This document shows, in pieces, positions 36,269 to 45,917 of a stretch of DNA of 46,007 bases. The notes beneath the pieces were generated by a model, which had not been told where the DNA came from, searched no databases, and worked only from the letters and a program-made list of their open reading frames with translations. The position numbers and the translations under genes are program-made. Source of the stretch: Enterococcus rivorum (GTDB lineage: Bacteria > Bacillota > Bacilli > Lactobacillales > Enterococcaceae); assembly GCF_001742285.1 (NCBI RefSeq), contig NZ_MIEK01000022.1:1-46007 (forward strand), given 5' to 3'. How positions within the stretch are numbered: position 1 is the stretch's first letter; each line of letters begins with the position of its first letter.

Positions 36269-38339
36269 TCTCTTTTGGAAAAATTTCAAAGCTCAGTTTC
36301 ATGGGTATCTAGTTTACTTTTTTAGTATGACTTTTGCTGTGGTTGTTTATTATTGTTTTAGTGCGATTACATACAATCAGCCCTTGGTGTCGCGAGCTGA
36401 ACAAGATGTTTCGATTTCTGGAGCTATGAATTTTGGTGGGGTTCTGATTGTCATTATTATTTTAGGCTTCATGATGGCAACCAATCACTTTTTTCTATTA
36501 AGAAGAGGAAAAGAGATTGGTTTGTATCACTTGTTAGGGATGCGTAAAAGTCAAATATCATTACTCTTTTTTATGGAAACGAGCGTTTTAGGTGTTCTTT
36601 CGTTGGTTACAGGAATTAGTTTAGGAATTATTTTGTCCAAGTTGTTTTCAATGATTCTGGCTAAAGCTATGTTTCTTCAAATAGACAGTCCTTTTTACGT
36701 TTCATTTCCGTCTATGTTCCAAACGGCTATGGTTTTTGGATTTACGTTGCTAGTTGTCTCAATCAACAGTTTTTGGTCAATCTATCGGTATCGACTAGAC
36801 GATCAATTAAGAGAAAAAAGCAAGCAAAAAGTTGAGACAAACAAATTGACTAAAACAAGTGTGTTATTTGGAATTTTAGGTATTTTCTTGATTGCATTTG
36901 GTTATTTTTTAGCTTATAATATTGTGTCTTTTACTACTCTACTAATGAAAAGTGTCTTGGGTTTTCCTAGTCTGTTGTATGCGCCATTTTTCATTATGCT
37001 GATTTGTATGTTAGGGACTTATTTTTTCTATCGAAACACGATGAGTTTAGTGGTTTATCTACTTGGAAAGAATAAAAATAGCTATTATCGGGATTTAAGA
37101 ATGGTAGCGTTAGGGAATGTTAGTTTTCAAATTAGACATAGTCGAAAAACATTGACTGTGATTACTCTTTTTATTGCGATTGCCTTAGGAATGATTAGTG
37201 GTGCTGCTTCTTTATATACTTTAGGCATGCATTCTGTAAATTTAACGAATCCAACTGATTTTATTGTCTCTGAAGAAATCTATAAGCAAGCGCAACTTGA
37301 AATTGAGAAAGAACCAGAGACTGTGATTGAAAAAACGATTAAACTTAATTATAAATTAACGGGAAGTCAGTTTGTGATGAAAATTGGACAGGAGCAGCGA
37401 CGAGAAGAATTAAGACCGATTAATGTACTTTCTCTCTCAAATTATCAGAAGTACAAAAAAATAAATCCCTATTTAAAAGAACTTAAGTTAAAAAATGATC
37501 AAGAGACGGTTTTAATTGATAGCCTTCAAAATATTATGCGAGGATTCATCCGATATGAATCACCGATTATTTTACAAGGAGGGACTGAGCTGAAGATTGC
37601 CAGTACACGAGCTGATTTCTTAGGTCAGTCTTTATTGAGATATGATTTTCCGACGATTATTGTTTCAGACAAAAAATTTGCACAAATTACAGAGGGACTG
37701 ACCTATAATCTTTGGGCTTTTGATGTACACACAACCGATGAAGAAGCGTTGGCCAATCACTTGTCAGATACTATTAAGCCTGAATGGATTGCTCCAATTT
37801 ATTATGATTACACGTTGAAAAATAATCAGATAGAAGGCTACGTCTCGTCAGTCTCTCAAAAAAATGAGAATGAAAATATGGCCTCTTATCCAAATGCTGA
37901 ATCAGAACATTGGCGCTTAAATTATACAAGTCGCTTCCCTGAATTACGATATAAGCGACGGGAAATGGGACTGTTTATCTATATAGCGATGTTTTTAGGG
38001 ATCCTTTCCTTGTTAATAACAGGAAGTGTTTTAATGCTTAGACAGTTCTCCGATTTTTCAAGAGAGCGCAGTAATTACGAGTTGTTGAAACGAATTGGGA
38101 TTCCTAAAAAAGAAATTTCAAAATTAATTTACCAACAAAATAGTATTATTTTCTTTCCGCCGATGTTTATTGGTATTTTACATGCAATATTTGCCATCTA
38201 TGTATTTAGTAATTTTGTCGAAAGTTCAGGGTATTGGTTAGCCTATGTGTCATGTGGTATTTTACTTTTGATCTACTTAAGTTTCTACTTATTAACCGCT
38301 GCTATCTATTCAAGAATGATATTTAGTAAAAGAGATTAA
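36258..38339 (+). CDS. Bce-type ABC transporter permease (BceB-like, FtsX fold)
   Basis: 693 residues with about ten membrane helices: one near 17-37, two to four between ~55 and 170, a pair around 200-260, a group near 290-320, and the last three near 575-690. The large extracellular domain of about 220 residues (~325-560) after helix VII is the hallmark of BceB-type detoxification or sensing transporters. The start overlaps the ATPase gene by 11 bases behind GGAGGAGG. Likely function: recognition of cell-wall-active peptides such as bacitracin complexes. Confidence 0.87.
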   Translation: MISSLFWKNFKAQFHGYLVYFFSMTFAVVVYYCFSAITYNQPLVSRAEQDVSISGAMNFGGVLIVIIILGFMMATNHFFLLRRGKEIGLYHLLGMRKSQISLLFFMETSVLGVLSLVTGISLGIILSKLFSMILAKAMFLQIDSPFYVSFPSMFQTAMVFGFTLLVVSINSFWSIYRYRLDDQLREKSKQKVETNKLTKTSVLFGILGIFLIAFGYFLAYNIVSFTTLLMKSVLGFPSLLYAPFFIMLICMLGTYFFYRNTMSLVVYLLGKNKNSYYRDLRMVALGNVSFQIRHSRKTLTVITLFIAIALGMISGAASLYTLGMHSVNLTNPTDFIVSEEIYKQAQLEIEKEPETVIEKTIKLNYKLTGSQFVMKIGQEQRREELRPINVLSLSNYQKYKKINPYLKELKLKNDQETVLIDSLQNIMRGFIRYESPIILQGGTELKIASTRADFLGQSLLRYDFPTIIVSDKKFAQITEGLTYNLWAFDVHTTDEEALANHLSDTIKPEWIAPIYYDYTLKNNQIEGYVSSVSQKNENENMASYPNAESEHWRLNYTSRFPELRYKRREMGLFIYIAMFLGILSLLITGSVLMLRQFSDFSRERSNYELLKRIGIPKKEISKLIYQQNSIIFFPPMFIGILHAIFAIYVFSNFVESSGYWLAYVSCGILLLIYLSFYLLTAAIYSRMIFSKRD

Positions 38340-38472
38340 GGAACAGCTTAAGCTTTTTTTAAGGAAGAATCGTTGTATTCTTTCTATTTGGATGCAAGTG
38401 ACAAAAATGTTAGAAGAAAAAAAGGTCATTACTAAGCAATCTCTATCTTTTCTGACGGTTTTCTATTAAAAT

Positions 38473-38494
38473 AGCAGTACCAAAGAATACTGCT
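38473..38494 (+). promoter_or_regulatory. Stem-loop in the dlt leader
   Basis: AGCAGTA (38473-38479) pairs with TACTGCT (38488-38494) around an eight-base loop, about 20 bases before dltX. It could be an operator or a leader hairpin. A clear -35/-10 was not found, though TATTAAAAT at 38464-38472 may include the -10. Confidence 0.35.
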
Positions 38495-38515
38495 GAAACA
38501 CTGGAGGCATAATAA

Positions 38516-38665
38516 ATGAAAAATTTTTTAAATCAACCGAATGTCCGTTATTGGGGAATCTTTGTTGGGCGGACGTTGCTTTACTTTGCAATTATCGTTG
38601 CGCTGATTTATTTGTATCACTATAAAAATATTGATGGCGGCACGTTTATTTATAACGAGTTTTAA
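38516..38665 (+). CDS. dltX: D-alanylation system small membrane protein DltX
   Basis: 49 residues, too short for usual ORF cut-offs. It has one membrane helix (YFAIIVALIYLYHY) and the C-terminal FIYNEF motif that is essential in the family, thought to carry the D-alanyl group or engage DltB/DltD across the membrane. ATG 38516 follows CTGGAGG at 38501-38507. It ends 16 bases before dltA. Confidence 0.92.
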   Translation: MKNFLNQPNVRYWGIFVGRTLLYFAIIVALIYLYHYKNIDGGTFIYNEF

Positions 38666-38681
38666 GATAGGAGGATTTTTT

Positions 38682-40202
38682 TTGGTTGTTGAAAATATAA
38701 TTGAAGCAATTGATTATTGGGGAGTAACAGAACCAGAGCGTCCTGTCTATCTTGGTGCTGATAATCAAACATATACTTACGGAGAATTGAAGCGGTATTC
38801 AGATAGTATCGCTAATTACTTACAAAAAAATACGAAACGAGAAACACCGATTGTCGTCTTTGGGGAATTGGAATTTGAGATGCTGGCTTGTTTTTTAGGC
38901 ACGACAAAGGCCGGTCATGCATACATACCTATTGACGCACATACTCCGAATGATAGAGTAGAGATGATTTTAGATGTAGCAAAACCAGAAATGATTCTCT
39001 CCGTTTCGGAATGGCCTAAGCTAGAAAGGGAAGCAACAGTCATTGACATGAGTACACTAGCGATGATTGTGAAACAAGCCGATGAGGAGCTACCATTACA
39101 ACCAGTCGTTGCGGATGAAACGTATTATATTATATTTACTTCTGGCACGACAGGCGTTCCAAAAGGGGTTCAAATTAGTCACAACAATTTGTTGAGTTTT
39201 GTGAATTGGGAATTAACTGATTTTGGCATTACTGAAGGGATGCGCTTTTTATCACAAGCTCCGTACTCTTTTGATTTGTCAGTGATGGATGTTTATCCAG
39301 CTTTAGTGTCAGGGGGTTCTTTAACACCGCTAGGAAAAGAAACGATTAATGATTTCAAAAAATTGTTTTCAACGTTGCCTAAAATGGCCATTGAAGTTTG
39401 GGTGTCAACACCTTCATTTGTAGACATTTGTCTAATGGAACCAACCTTTGATGGAGAACATGTCTCTAGTTTAAAAGTCTTTCTATTTTGTGGAGAAGAG
39501 CTTCTTAAGGCCACGGCTGAGAAGTTATTGACTCGTTTTCCAACGGCTCATATTTATAATACTTATGGACCAACAGAAGCAACGGTGGCTATTTCAGGTG
39601 TTGAGGTCACAAAAGAATTGTTGCAGCAATATCCTCGGATTCCGATTGGGTACGTAAAAAAAGATACGACCGTCTTGATTATGGATGGCGATAACGAAGT
39701 TGAAAAAGGGACTATTGGAGAAATCATAATCACTGGACCGAGCATTTCTAAAGGCTACATGAATAATCCTGAAAAGACAGAATTAGCCTTTTTTGAGTAT
39801 CGTGGACAAGCCGCGTATCGTACTGGTGATGCCGGAAAACTTAATGACAAGGATTTGTTAATATACGATGGACGAATTGATTTTCAAGTGAAATTAAATG
39901 GCTATCGAATCGAATTAGAAGAGGTGGACCATCATCTAGCAACCGTTTCTTTAGTGAAACAGGCGACGGTCGTTCCTAAATATCAAAATCATAAAGTGCA
40001 ACAATTAGTAGCTTTTGTTGTTCCAGAAGAAAATGATTTCGATAAAGAGTTTAAATTGACAAAAGCGATTAAAGCAGAATTAAGCCAATCGGTTATGGAT
40101 TATATGATTCCACATAAATTTGTTTATGTAGAGCAGTTACCGTTAACCGCTAATGGAAAAATCGATCGTAAAGGATTGATGAATGAGGTGAATGCAACAT
40201 GA
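38682..40202 (+). CDS. dltA: D-alanine--D-alanyl carrier protein ligase
   Basis: 506 residues from TTG 38682, seven bases after AGGAGG (38669-38674); the longer frame from 38631 lies within dltX. ANL-superfamily adenylation enzyme: FTSGTTGVPKGVQ P-loop, NTYGPTEAT, YRTGD, and the catalytic lysine near the C-terminus in LTANGKIDRKG. It activates D-Ala and loads it on DltC for teichoic-acid D-alanylation, which lowers surface negative charge. Confidence 0.96.
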   Translation: MVVENIIEAIDYWGVTEPERPVYLGADNQTYTYGELKRYSDSIANYLQKNTKRETPIVVFGELEFEMLACFLGTTKAGHAYIPIDAHTPNDRVEMILDVAKPEMILSVSEWPKLEREATVIDMSTLAMIVKQADEELPLQPVVADETYYIIFTSGTTGVPKGVQISHNNLLSFVNWELTDFGITEGMRFLSQAPYSFDLSVMDVYPALVSGGSLTPLGKETINDFKKLFSTLPKMAIEVWVSTPSFVDICLMEPTFDGEHVSSLKVFLFCGEELLKATAEKLLTRFPTAHIYNTYGPTEATVAISGVEVTKELLQQYPRIPIGYVKKDTTVLIMDGDNEVEKGTIGEIIITGPSISKGYMNNPEKTELAFFEYRGQAAYRTGDAGKLNDKDLLIYDGRIDFQVKLNGYRIELEEVDHHLATVSLVKQATVVPKYQNHKVQQLVAFVVPEENDFDKEFKLTKAIKAELSQSVMDYMIPHKFVYVEQLPLTANGKIDRKGLMNEVNAT

Positions 40203-41404
40203 CTAATTTTCCTTACATGATTCCTTATGCAAATCCTATTTATTTCTGTTATCTAATTATTGCTTTATTGCCAATGATTATTACGTTACTAGTAAAAGGG
40301 AAACGTTGGTCTTGGTACCAAGCCCTAGTCACACTTTTTTTCCTATACATGAGTTTTGGCGGAAAAGATTGGAAACAAGGAGTTGCTTTAATTGTCTATG
40401 TGTTTTGGCAGACTGTTTTAGTATGGCTTTATTTTCACTATCGACAAAAGAAAAATAATAGTTACATTTTTTATTTATCCGTTTTTTTAGCGATTGCGCC
40501 ATTAGCGTTAGTAAAAATCGTTCCATTTGTTTCTGGTCATGCCTCTATTTTAGGTTTTTTAGGTATTTCTTATTTGACCTTTAAATCGGTTCAAATGATT
40601 ATGGAGATACGTGACGGCTCTATTAAAGAATACAGTGTTTTTCGATATATCCAATTTCTATTATTTTTCCCTACGATTTCTTCAGGTCCTATTGATCGTT
40701 ATCGTCGGTTTGAAAAGGATGTTGAAAATCCGATAGAACTAGAAAAATATGTAGATTTATTGCAAAAGGGAATTCATAATTTTTTTCTAGGGTTCTTGTA
40801 TAAATTTATTATTGGCTACTATTTTGGTCAAGTGATGATGCCTTTTGTTGCAAAGATAGCTGAAAAATATGGAGGATTTTCGTGGGCACTTGTTGCCTAC
40901 ATGTACGTTTACAGTCTATATTTATTCTTTGATTTTGCAGGCTACAGTTTGTTTGCAGTAGGGACTAGTTACTTGATGGGATACAATACACCGATTAACT
41001 TTAATAAGCCATTTCTAAGTTGGAATATCAAAGAATTTTGGAATCGCTGGCACATGACATTGTCCTTTTGGTTCCGAGATTACATCTATATGCGTTTAAT
41101 GTTTACTTTGATTAAGAAAAAAGTTTTTAAAAGTCGAATTGTTGCATCCAATGTTGGTTACTTTGCCCTATTCTTAATTATGGGTGTCTGGCATGGTTTG
41201 ACTTGGTATTATCTTGTTTATGGATTGTATCATGCAGGGCTTATTTGCCTAACAGATGCTTGGCTACGATTTAAGAAAAAACACAAAGAGAAAATACCTT
41301 CTAACAAATTGACACATGCATTGGCGATTTTTTTAACGTTTAATGCCGTTTGCTTCAGTTTCTTAATATTTTCAGGCTTTCTAGACACATTGTTTTTTAA
41401 GTAA
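40199..41404 (+). CDS. dltB: MBOAT-family D-alanyl transferase DltB
   Basis: 401 residues, about a dozen membrane segments. Conserved MBOAT histidine in MGVWHGLTWYYLVYGLYHA and the WNRWHMTLSFWFRDY segment. It moves the D-Ala from DltC through the membrane. The start overlaps the dltA stop (ATGA). Confidence 0.96.
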   Translation: MTNFPYMIPYANPIYFCYLIIALLPMIITLLVKGKRWSWYQALVTLFFLYMSFGGKDWKQGVALIVYVFWQTVLVWLYFHYRQKKNNSYIFYLSVFLAIAPLALVKIVPFVSGHASILGFLGISYLTFKSVQMIMEIRDGSIKEYSVFRYIQFLLFFPTISSGPIDRYRRFEKDVENPIELEKYVDLLQKGIHNFFLGFLYKFIIGYYFGQVMMPFVAKIAEKYGGFSWALVAYMYVYSLYLFFDFAGYSLFAVGTSYLMGYNTPINFNKPFLSWNIKEFWNRWHMTLSFWFRDYIYMRLMFTLIKKKVFKSRIVASNVGYFALFLIMGVWHGLTWYYLVYGLYHAGLICLTDAWLRFKKKHKEKIPSNKLTHALAIFLTFNAVCFSFLIFSGFLDTLFFK

Positions 41405-41476
41405 AAATTGACGGAAATGATTGATAAATAAAATACAAAACAGCGTAGTGCTGGATAAAATGAGGAGAATAGACAG

Positions 41477-41716
41477 ATGAATATTGAAGAAACTGTTTTA
41501 GATATTTTAGAAGAAATTACAGGTACTGATGAAGTAAGAGAAAATCAAGAAGTAGATTTATTTGAGGAAGGCTTGATGGATTCTTTAGCCACAGTCCAAT
41601 TATTAGTTGAAATCGAAGGACAAATAGGTGTTCAAGTTCCAGTTTCTGAATTTGACCGCGATCAATGGAACACACCTAAAAAAGTGATTGAACAAGTGAG
41701 AGCTTTACAAGGATGA
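41477..41716 (+). CDS. dltC: D-alanyl carrier protein DltC
   Basis: 79 residues. Acyl-carrier fold with the phosphopantetheine serine in [14 protein letters not shown]. Very acidic, normal length. ATG 41477 follows GAGGAGA; it overlaps dltD by four bases. Confidence 0.96.
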   Translation: MNIEETVLDILEEITGTDEVRENQEVDLFEEGLMDSLATVQLLVEIEGQIGVQVPVSEFDRDQWNTPKKVIEQVRALQG

Positions 41717-42981
41717 CCATGAAGAAAAAAATCTTTGCCATTTTTGGACCTTTGGTTTTATCAGCGGTCTTAGTAGCTATTTTATTTTTTACACCATTTA
41801 ACATTGATTTAGATAGTAAGAAAGTCTTAGCAGATGCTTCAACGTCTATGTCAGCAAATATATTAAGAGGAAATGCTATTAAAAATAAAGCCATAAGTTC
41901 AGACAAGTATGTTCCTTTTTTTGGCTCATCAGAGTTAAGCCGTATTAGCGCTTTTCATCCGTCAGTTTTAGCAGAAAAGTATGATCGAAATTATCGTCCA
42001 TTTTTATTAGGCGCTCCTGGCACGCAATCACTGACACAAGCAATGATGATGAAGTCTATGGGAAGCGATTTGGCGAATAAAAAAGTTGTGTTCATTTTAT
42101 CGCCTCAATGGTTTGTCAAAGAAGGTGTTACCAAAGATTATTTTAACGCTTATTATTCTGAGTTACAAACCTATCAATGGGTCAAAAATCTTGAAGAAAT
42201 CGATGAGAGTGATAAATATTTAGCCAATCGCTTGCTGGACTTTTCAAAAGTAAGAGAAGATAAGTTGTTAGTTCGAGCATTAAAAAATATAGAAAATGGG
42301 CAACAACCAAAAAAATCAGATAAGCAAAGCATTCGATTAAAGCTTAGTATGCTTTCTCGTGAGGATGGTTTATTTAGTAAAATTGGTATGATTAATAAAC
42401 AAAAAGCGATTGATAAAGCCACCAAAAAATTGCCTGAAAAATATGATTACCAAGTGCTTGATACTTTAGCGGGTGAAATTGGAAAAAAAGCTACTAGTAA
42501 TAATTCATTCGAAATTTCCAATCGTTTTTATAATAAGCGTTTGAAAAATAAATTGACTAAATTGGAAAACTCACAAAAGGATTGGAACTATTGTTTTTCA
42601 CCAGAGTATTCTGATTTACAATTAGCGTTGAACCAATTAGCAAAAGAAAAGACAGAAGTGATGTTTATTATTCCGCCAGTGAATAAGCATTGGTCTAATT
42701 TCACGGGATTGTCACAAGAAATGTTACAAGGATATGCTAAAAAAGTGAAGTACCAACTAGAAAGTCAAGGATTTACAAATATCGCAGATTTCACAACAGC
42801 TGATAATGTTAGCTATTTTATGGCAGATACCATTCATTTAGGGTGGCGCGGTTGGCTTAATGTAGATCAAAAAATTCAGCCATTTCTTGAAGGCAATACG
42901 AAAAATAATACTCATTACAAAATGAATGATTCCTTTTATTCAAAAGAGTGGCAAGAAAAAGATCCTCAGGAAATTCAGTAA
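41713..42981 (+). CDS. dltD: D-alanyl transfer protein DltD
   Basis: 422 residues, with one N-terminal membrane helix ([16 protein letters not shown]) and an extracellular SGNH-like domain. The catalytic serine is in [16 protein letters not shown] and the D-x-x-H pair in [10 protein letters not shown]. It completes D-Ala transfer to teichoic acid outside the cell. Start ATG 41713 overlaps the dltC stop; ATG 41719 is possible. Confidence 0.95.
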   Translation: MTMKKKIFAIFGPLVLSAVLVAILFFTPFNIDLDSKKVLADASTSMSANILRGNAIKNKAISSDKYVPFFGSSELSRISAFHPSVLAEKYDRNYRPFLLGAPGTQSLTQAMMMKSMGSDLANKKVVFILSPQWFVKEGVTKDYFNAYYSELQTYQWVKNLEEIDESDKYLANRLLDFSKVREDKLLVRALKNIENGQQPKKSDKQSIRLKLSMLSREDGLFSKIGMINKQKAIDKATKKLPEKYDYQVLDTLAGEIGKKATSNNSFEISNRFYNKRLKNKLTKLENSQKDWNYCFSPEYSDLQLALNQLAKEKTEVMFIIPPVNKHWSNFTGLSQEMLQGYAKKVKYQLESQGFTNIADFTTADNVSYFMADTIHLGWRGWLNVDQKIQPFLEGNTKNNTHYKMNDSFYSKEWQEKDPQEIQ

Positions 42982-43003
42982 AAAGAATAATTTTCTTGAT
43001 GTT

Positions 43004-43046
43004 AAAACAAAACTAATAATCTCTGATTACTAGTTTTGTTTTTTTA
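43004..43046 (+). terminator. Terminator of the dlt operon
   Basis: Stem AACAAAACT (43006-43014) with AGTTTTGTT (43032-43040), extended inward by TAATC/GATTA with one mismatch, followed by T residues. It lies 22 bases after dltD. Confidence 0.85.
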
Positions 43047-43099
43047 TAGGGAAAGGAATGCTATAATAATTAAGGACTTATTTTGAAAGGAGCAGTAAT

Positions 43100-44182
43100 T
43101 TGAATAATAAAGATGAGAAATTATTAATTGATTTAACAAGTGCAAACGGTGTTCCAGGAAATGAAGGAGAGGTTCGGGAATTATTTAAGAACTATGCAAC
43201 TCCTTTTGCTGATAAAATGATGTTTGATGGTTTGGGTAGTGTGATTGCAAAACGTTCAGGAGACAAAGAAGGACCGAAAGTTTTTATTGCTGGACATTTA
43301 GATGAAGTTGGATTTATGGTGACACAAATTACTGAAAAAGGCTTTATCAAATTTCAAACGCTTGGTGGTTGGTGGGGTCAAGTGATGTTGGCTCAACAAG
43401 TGCAAATTACTACAGGAAAAGGGAAAGTATATCACGGTGTTATTGGTTCGAAACCACCTCATGTTTTGACGCAGGAAGTGCGAAACAAACCGTACGAATT
43501 ATCTGATATGTTTATTGATATTGGGGCTTCCAGTGACGAAGAGGTTGCTGAGTGGGGCATCAAACCAGGAGACATGATTACCCCGTATATTGAATATCGT
43601 CGCATGAATGACACGAAGTTTATGTTAGCGAAAGCTTGGGATAACCGTGTTGGCACGGCTGTTTCATTGCGAGTATTGGAAAACTTAGCTGCTGAAGGCC
43701 ATCCAAATATTTTATTTGCAGGGAGCAATGTCCAAGAAGAAGTCGGATTACGAGGAGCACAAACGAGTACAAATCTAGTGAATCCAGATATTTCTTTTGC
43801 TTTAGATACAGGAACGGCAGGGGATACCCCGGGAATGACCCCTAAAGAAGCAGATTCAGTATTAGGAAAAGGACCACAAATTTTAATTTACGATGCATCA
43901 ATGATTCCGCACAAAAAGCTTCGTGACTTTGTGATTAGTGTTGCAGAAGAATTAGAAATTCCTTTCCAATATACAGTCATTGCAGGAGGCGGAACAGATG
44001 CTGGTAGAATGCACTTAGCTCAAAACGGCGTGCCATCATTAGCGATCACTGTACCTGTAAGATATTTACACTCACATACTTCGATCATTCATGAAGATGA
44101 TTATTTAAATACTGTTAAGTTAGTGACTGAAGTTGTGAAACGGTTGGATAAAAATACCGTTGAAAAAATCCGTGAATTTTAA
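43100..44182 (+). CDS. pepA: M42-family glutamyl aminopeptidase (PepA-like)
   Basis: 360 residues from TTG 43100, behind AAAGGAG. Cobalt/zinc aminopeptidase with ligand motifs [11 protein letters not shown] (H and D), AKAWDNRVG (D), [11 protein letters not shown] (EE), [12 protein letters not shown] (D), and a terminal histidine in RYLHSHTS. It removes N-terminal Glu/Asp residues from peptides as large dodecamers. It has its own transcription unit with the gene that follows. Confidence 0.88.
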   Translation: MNNKDEKLLIDLTSANGVPGNEGEVRELFKNYATPFADKMMFDGLGSVIAKRSGDKEGPKVFIAGHLDEVGFMVTQITEKGFIKFQTLGGWWGQVMLAQQVQITTGKGKVYHGVIGSKPPHVLTQEVRNKPYELSDMFIDIGASSDEEVAEWGIKPGDMITPYIEYRRMNDTKFMLAKAWDNRVGTAVSLRVLENLAAEGHPNILFAGSNVQEEVGLRGAQTSTNLVNPDISFALDTGTAGDTPGMTPKEADSVLGKGPQILIYDASMIPHKKLRDFVISVAEELEIPFQYTVIAGGGTDAGRMHLAQNGVPSLAITVPVRYLHSHTSIIHEDDYLNTVKLVTEVVKRLDKNTVEKIREF

Positions 44183-44194
44183 AGAGGTGAGAGT

Positions 44195-44989
44195 ATGAAG
44201 AGTCAAGTATCGAATGCACAGCATAGAGAAAATGCTAGAGGTGCTTTAAATAACCAATGGGGAACCATGGCCTGGATTACATTTTTAAGTGGAGTCATTT
44301 CTTCTGTTATTGGTTCTATTGTCAAGTCTATTATTGGATATTCTCCTGATAGTGCCAGTGGGAATATTATTAATTTTTTACTTGATAATTTTATTTTCTT
44401 TGCAATCACTTATGGTACATACTACTGTGCGTTACAAGTGATTAGAGGAAAAAAAGTAGAATCTTCCATGTTATTAACTGTTTTTCAGAGTAAATATTAC
44501 ATTCCGATGTTGATTATTAATTTTATTCAATATGTAGTGAATTTTCTAGTTGGTTTGATTGTTTTGCTGCCTGTGTTACTGACATCTGGTGTGGGGCTCT
44601 ATTTCTCTTTAATGTTTAATGTCATGTCTGTTGAAAAATTACAAGAGAACTTAGCCGGCAGTCTCTTTTTAGCATTAACGATAGTCATCGCATCAGTCTT
44701 AGTCTCCTTCTTAGGTATATTCATTAGCGGTGTTTTCCAATTTGCAGTCTGGACAAAACTTGATTATCCAGAATTAGGTATCGGAACAGCATTACGTTAT
44801 GGTCTGAAATTAATGCAAGGTCGATTTGGACAATATATTTTGTTAGAGCTTTCTTTTATTGGCTGGTTCATTCTAGGAATTTTAGCGTTATTCATCGGGT
44901 TATTATGGGTTATTCCATATAATCAGGTAGCAGTGGCTAGTTTCTATAGAACGGCTTGTGAAGAACAAGGAACATTTTTGGAAGCTTAA
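44195..44989 (+). CDS. DUF975 family membrane protein
   Basis: 264 residues with about six hydrophobic segments. The N-terminal ENARGALNNQWGTMAWITFL is the DUF975 signature (RxxAkxxLkgnwg-like). The C-terminal NQVAVASFYRTACEEQG is also typical. ATG 44195 follows AGAGGTGAGA. Function in the family is unknown. Confidence 0.8.
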   Translation: MKSQVSNAQHRENARGALNNQWGTMAWITFLSGVISSVIGSIVKSIIGYSPDSASGNIINFLLDNFIFFAITYGTYYCALQVIRGKKVESSMLLTVFQSKYYIPMLIINFIQYVVNFLVGLIVLLPVLLTSGVGLYFSLMFNVMSVEKLQENLAGSLFLALTIVIASVLVSFLGIFISGVFQFAVWTKLDYPELGIGTALRYGLKLMQGRFGQYILLELSFIGWFILGILALFIGLLWVIPYNQVAVASFYRTACEEQGTFLEA

Positions 44990-45130
44990 ATCATTTTAAA
45001 GAGGTTGAGACAGTAGTCATTTTGGGTCGAGAAATTGGACCGAAAAGCGCACAATAGTCTTTATGTATTGAGTGATTTTCGGGGGATTTCCGAAGATTCA
45101 GACTTTTGCCCACCGTTTATTCGGATTTAG

Positions 45131-45175
45131 AGGATGAAACAAAACTGATTTTTAGTTTTGGTTCATCCTTTTTTT
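45131..45175 (+). terminator. Intrinsic terminator downstream of the DUF975 gene
   Basis: A 16-position stem with one mismatch (45131-45146 with 45154-45169), followed by a run of T. The bases before it (45000-45125) begin with GAGGTTGAGACAG and look like a non-coding repeat-type leader or tail. Confidence 0.8.
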
Positions 45176-45179
45176 ATAA

Positions 45180-45637
45180 TATTGTTTAAATTATTTTCCG
45201 TTTGAGTTTTATTTACTTTAGAGCTGCGTTTAAAATTATTAATATTATAAATAAATGATAAGAATAGAGAAAAACGAGACAAACGTATTTAGCTTTAAGA
45301 ATCAAGTAGGTACTGTTCATCATCGAATCAGGTTGTTTTTTTGTGTTTCATAGCAGTAAGAAAGAATTCACGAAAATTGACATGAAGGATTAGCTGATAA
45401 TAATCGTTACCTACTTGCCGTTCTTAAAATTTCGTCACTGGAAATAACCATTATGTAACGTCAGCTCATCCTATCTAGCAATTTCAGACGATCTCTGAAA
45501 AACTTCAAGAACTTGAAAGCGCAGAATAAAGCTTAAGGGCAGTTTTTTCTAGCTATTTACTTGAATATAGAGAGCAAAAGAAAATTGATTTTTAGTTCGG
45601 TCAGACTCGTCTCTATTTTTTTTTTAGAATAATTTAG
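45180..45637. other. Gene-free stretch with possible decayed coding sequence
   Basis: About 460 bases without an intact gene. A short open tail near 45480-45527 (QFQTISEKLQELESAE) and broken frames before it look like remnants of a coding sequence. A further T-run lies at 45614-45624. I could not identify the parent gene. Confidence 0.4.
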
Positions 45638-45666
45638 TTGACAAGGAAACTGAAAAGGATTATCCT
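45638..45666 (+). promoter_or_regulatory. Promoter of the T-box transcript
   Basis: -35 TTGACA (45638-45643, perfect) and -10 TATCCT (45661-45666) with a 17-base spacer. Confidence 0.75.
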
Positions 45667-45679
45667 AAGTTAAAAATAA

Positions 45680-45917
45680 ATGTTCTGGCTTTGAAAGAAA
45701 AGCAGTAGATAGGCTAACCACTATTTAAGAGAGCTAGTGTTGCTGAGAAACTAGCATAAGTTAACCATCGAATTACATTCTGGAGCCTTTGTTGAGTAGT
45801 CTCAACACGAGTTGCGGCGTTAACGTTTGAGGTACGCAAAGAGAATATTGCGTATAAATTTTGGGTGGTACCACGGTTGTTCGTCCCTAAGTCAAATTTG
45901 ACTTAGGGCTTTTTGTT
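45680..45917 (+). ncRNA. T-box riboswitch leader with its terminator
   Basis: The conserved T-box sequence lies at 45862-45876 (TGGGTGGTACCACGG). Before it is a stem I region with AGAGAG and GCTGAGA features (45750-45790). After it is a 24-base perfect palindrome (45885-45908) followed by CTTTTTG, the terminator. An uncharged tRNA bound to the leader would favour the antiterminator. The specifier region reads GAATTACATTC; UAC (tyrosine) followed by A is one reasonable reading, but UUC and AUU cannot be excluded. The regulated gene is outside the window. Confidence 0.88.

Noticed and set aside
38340-38360. Strong terminator after the Bce permease
   Set aside because: There is only a ten-base palindrome without a loop before the T-run, so the evidence is too weak to annotate.
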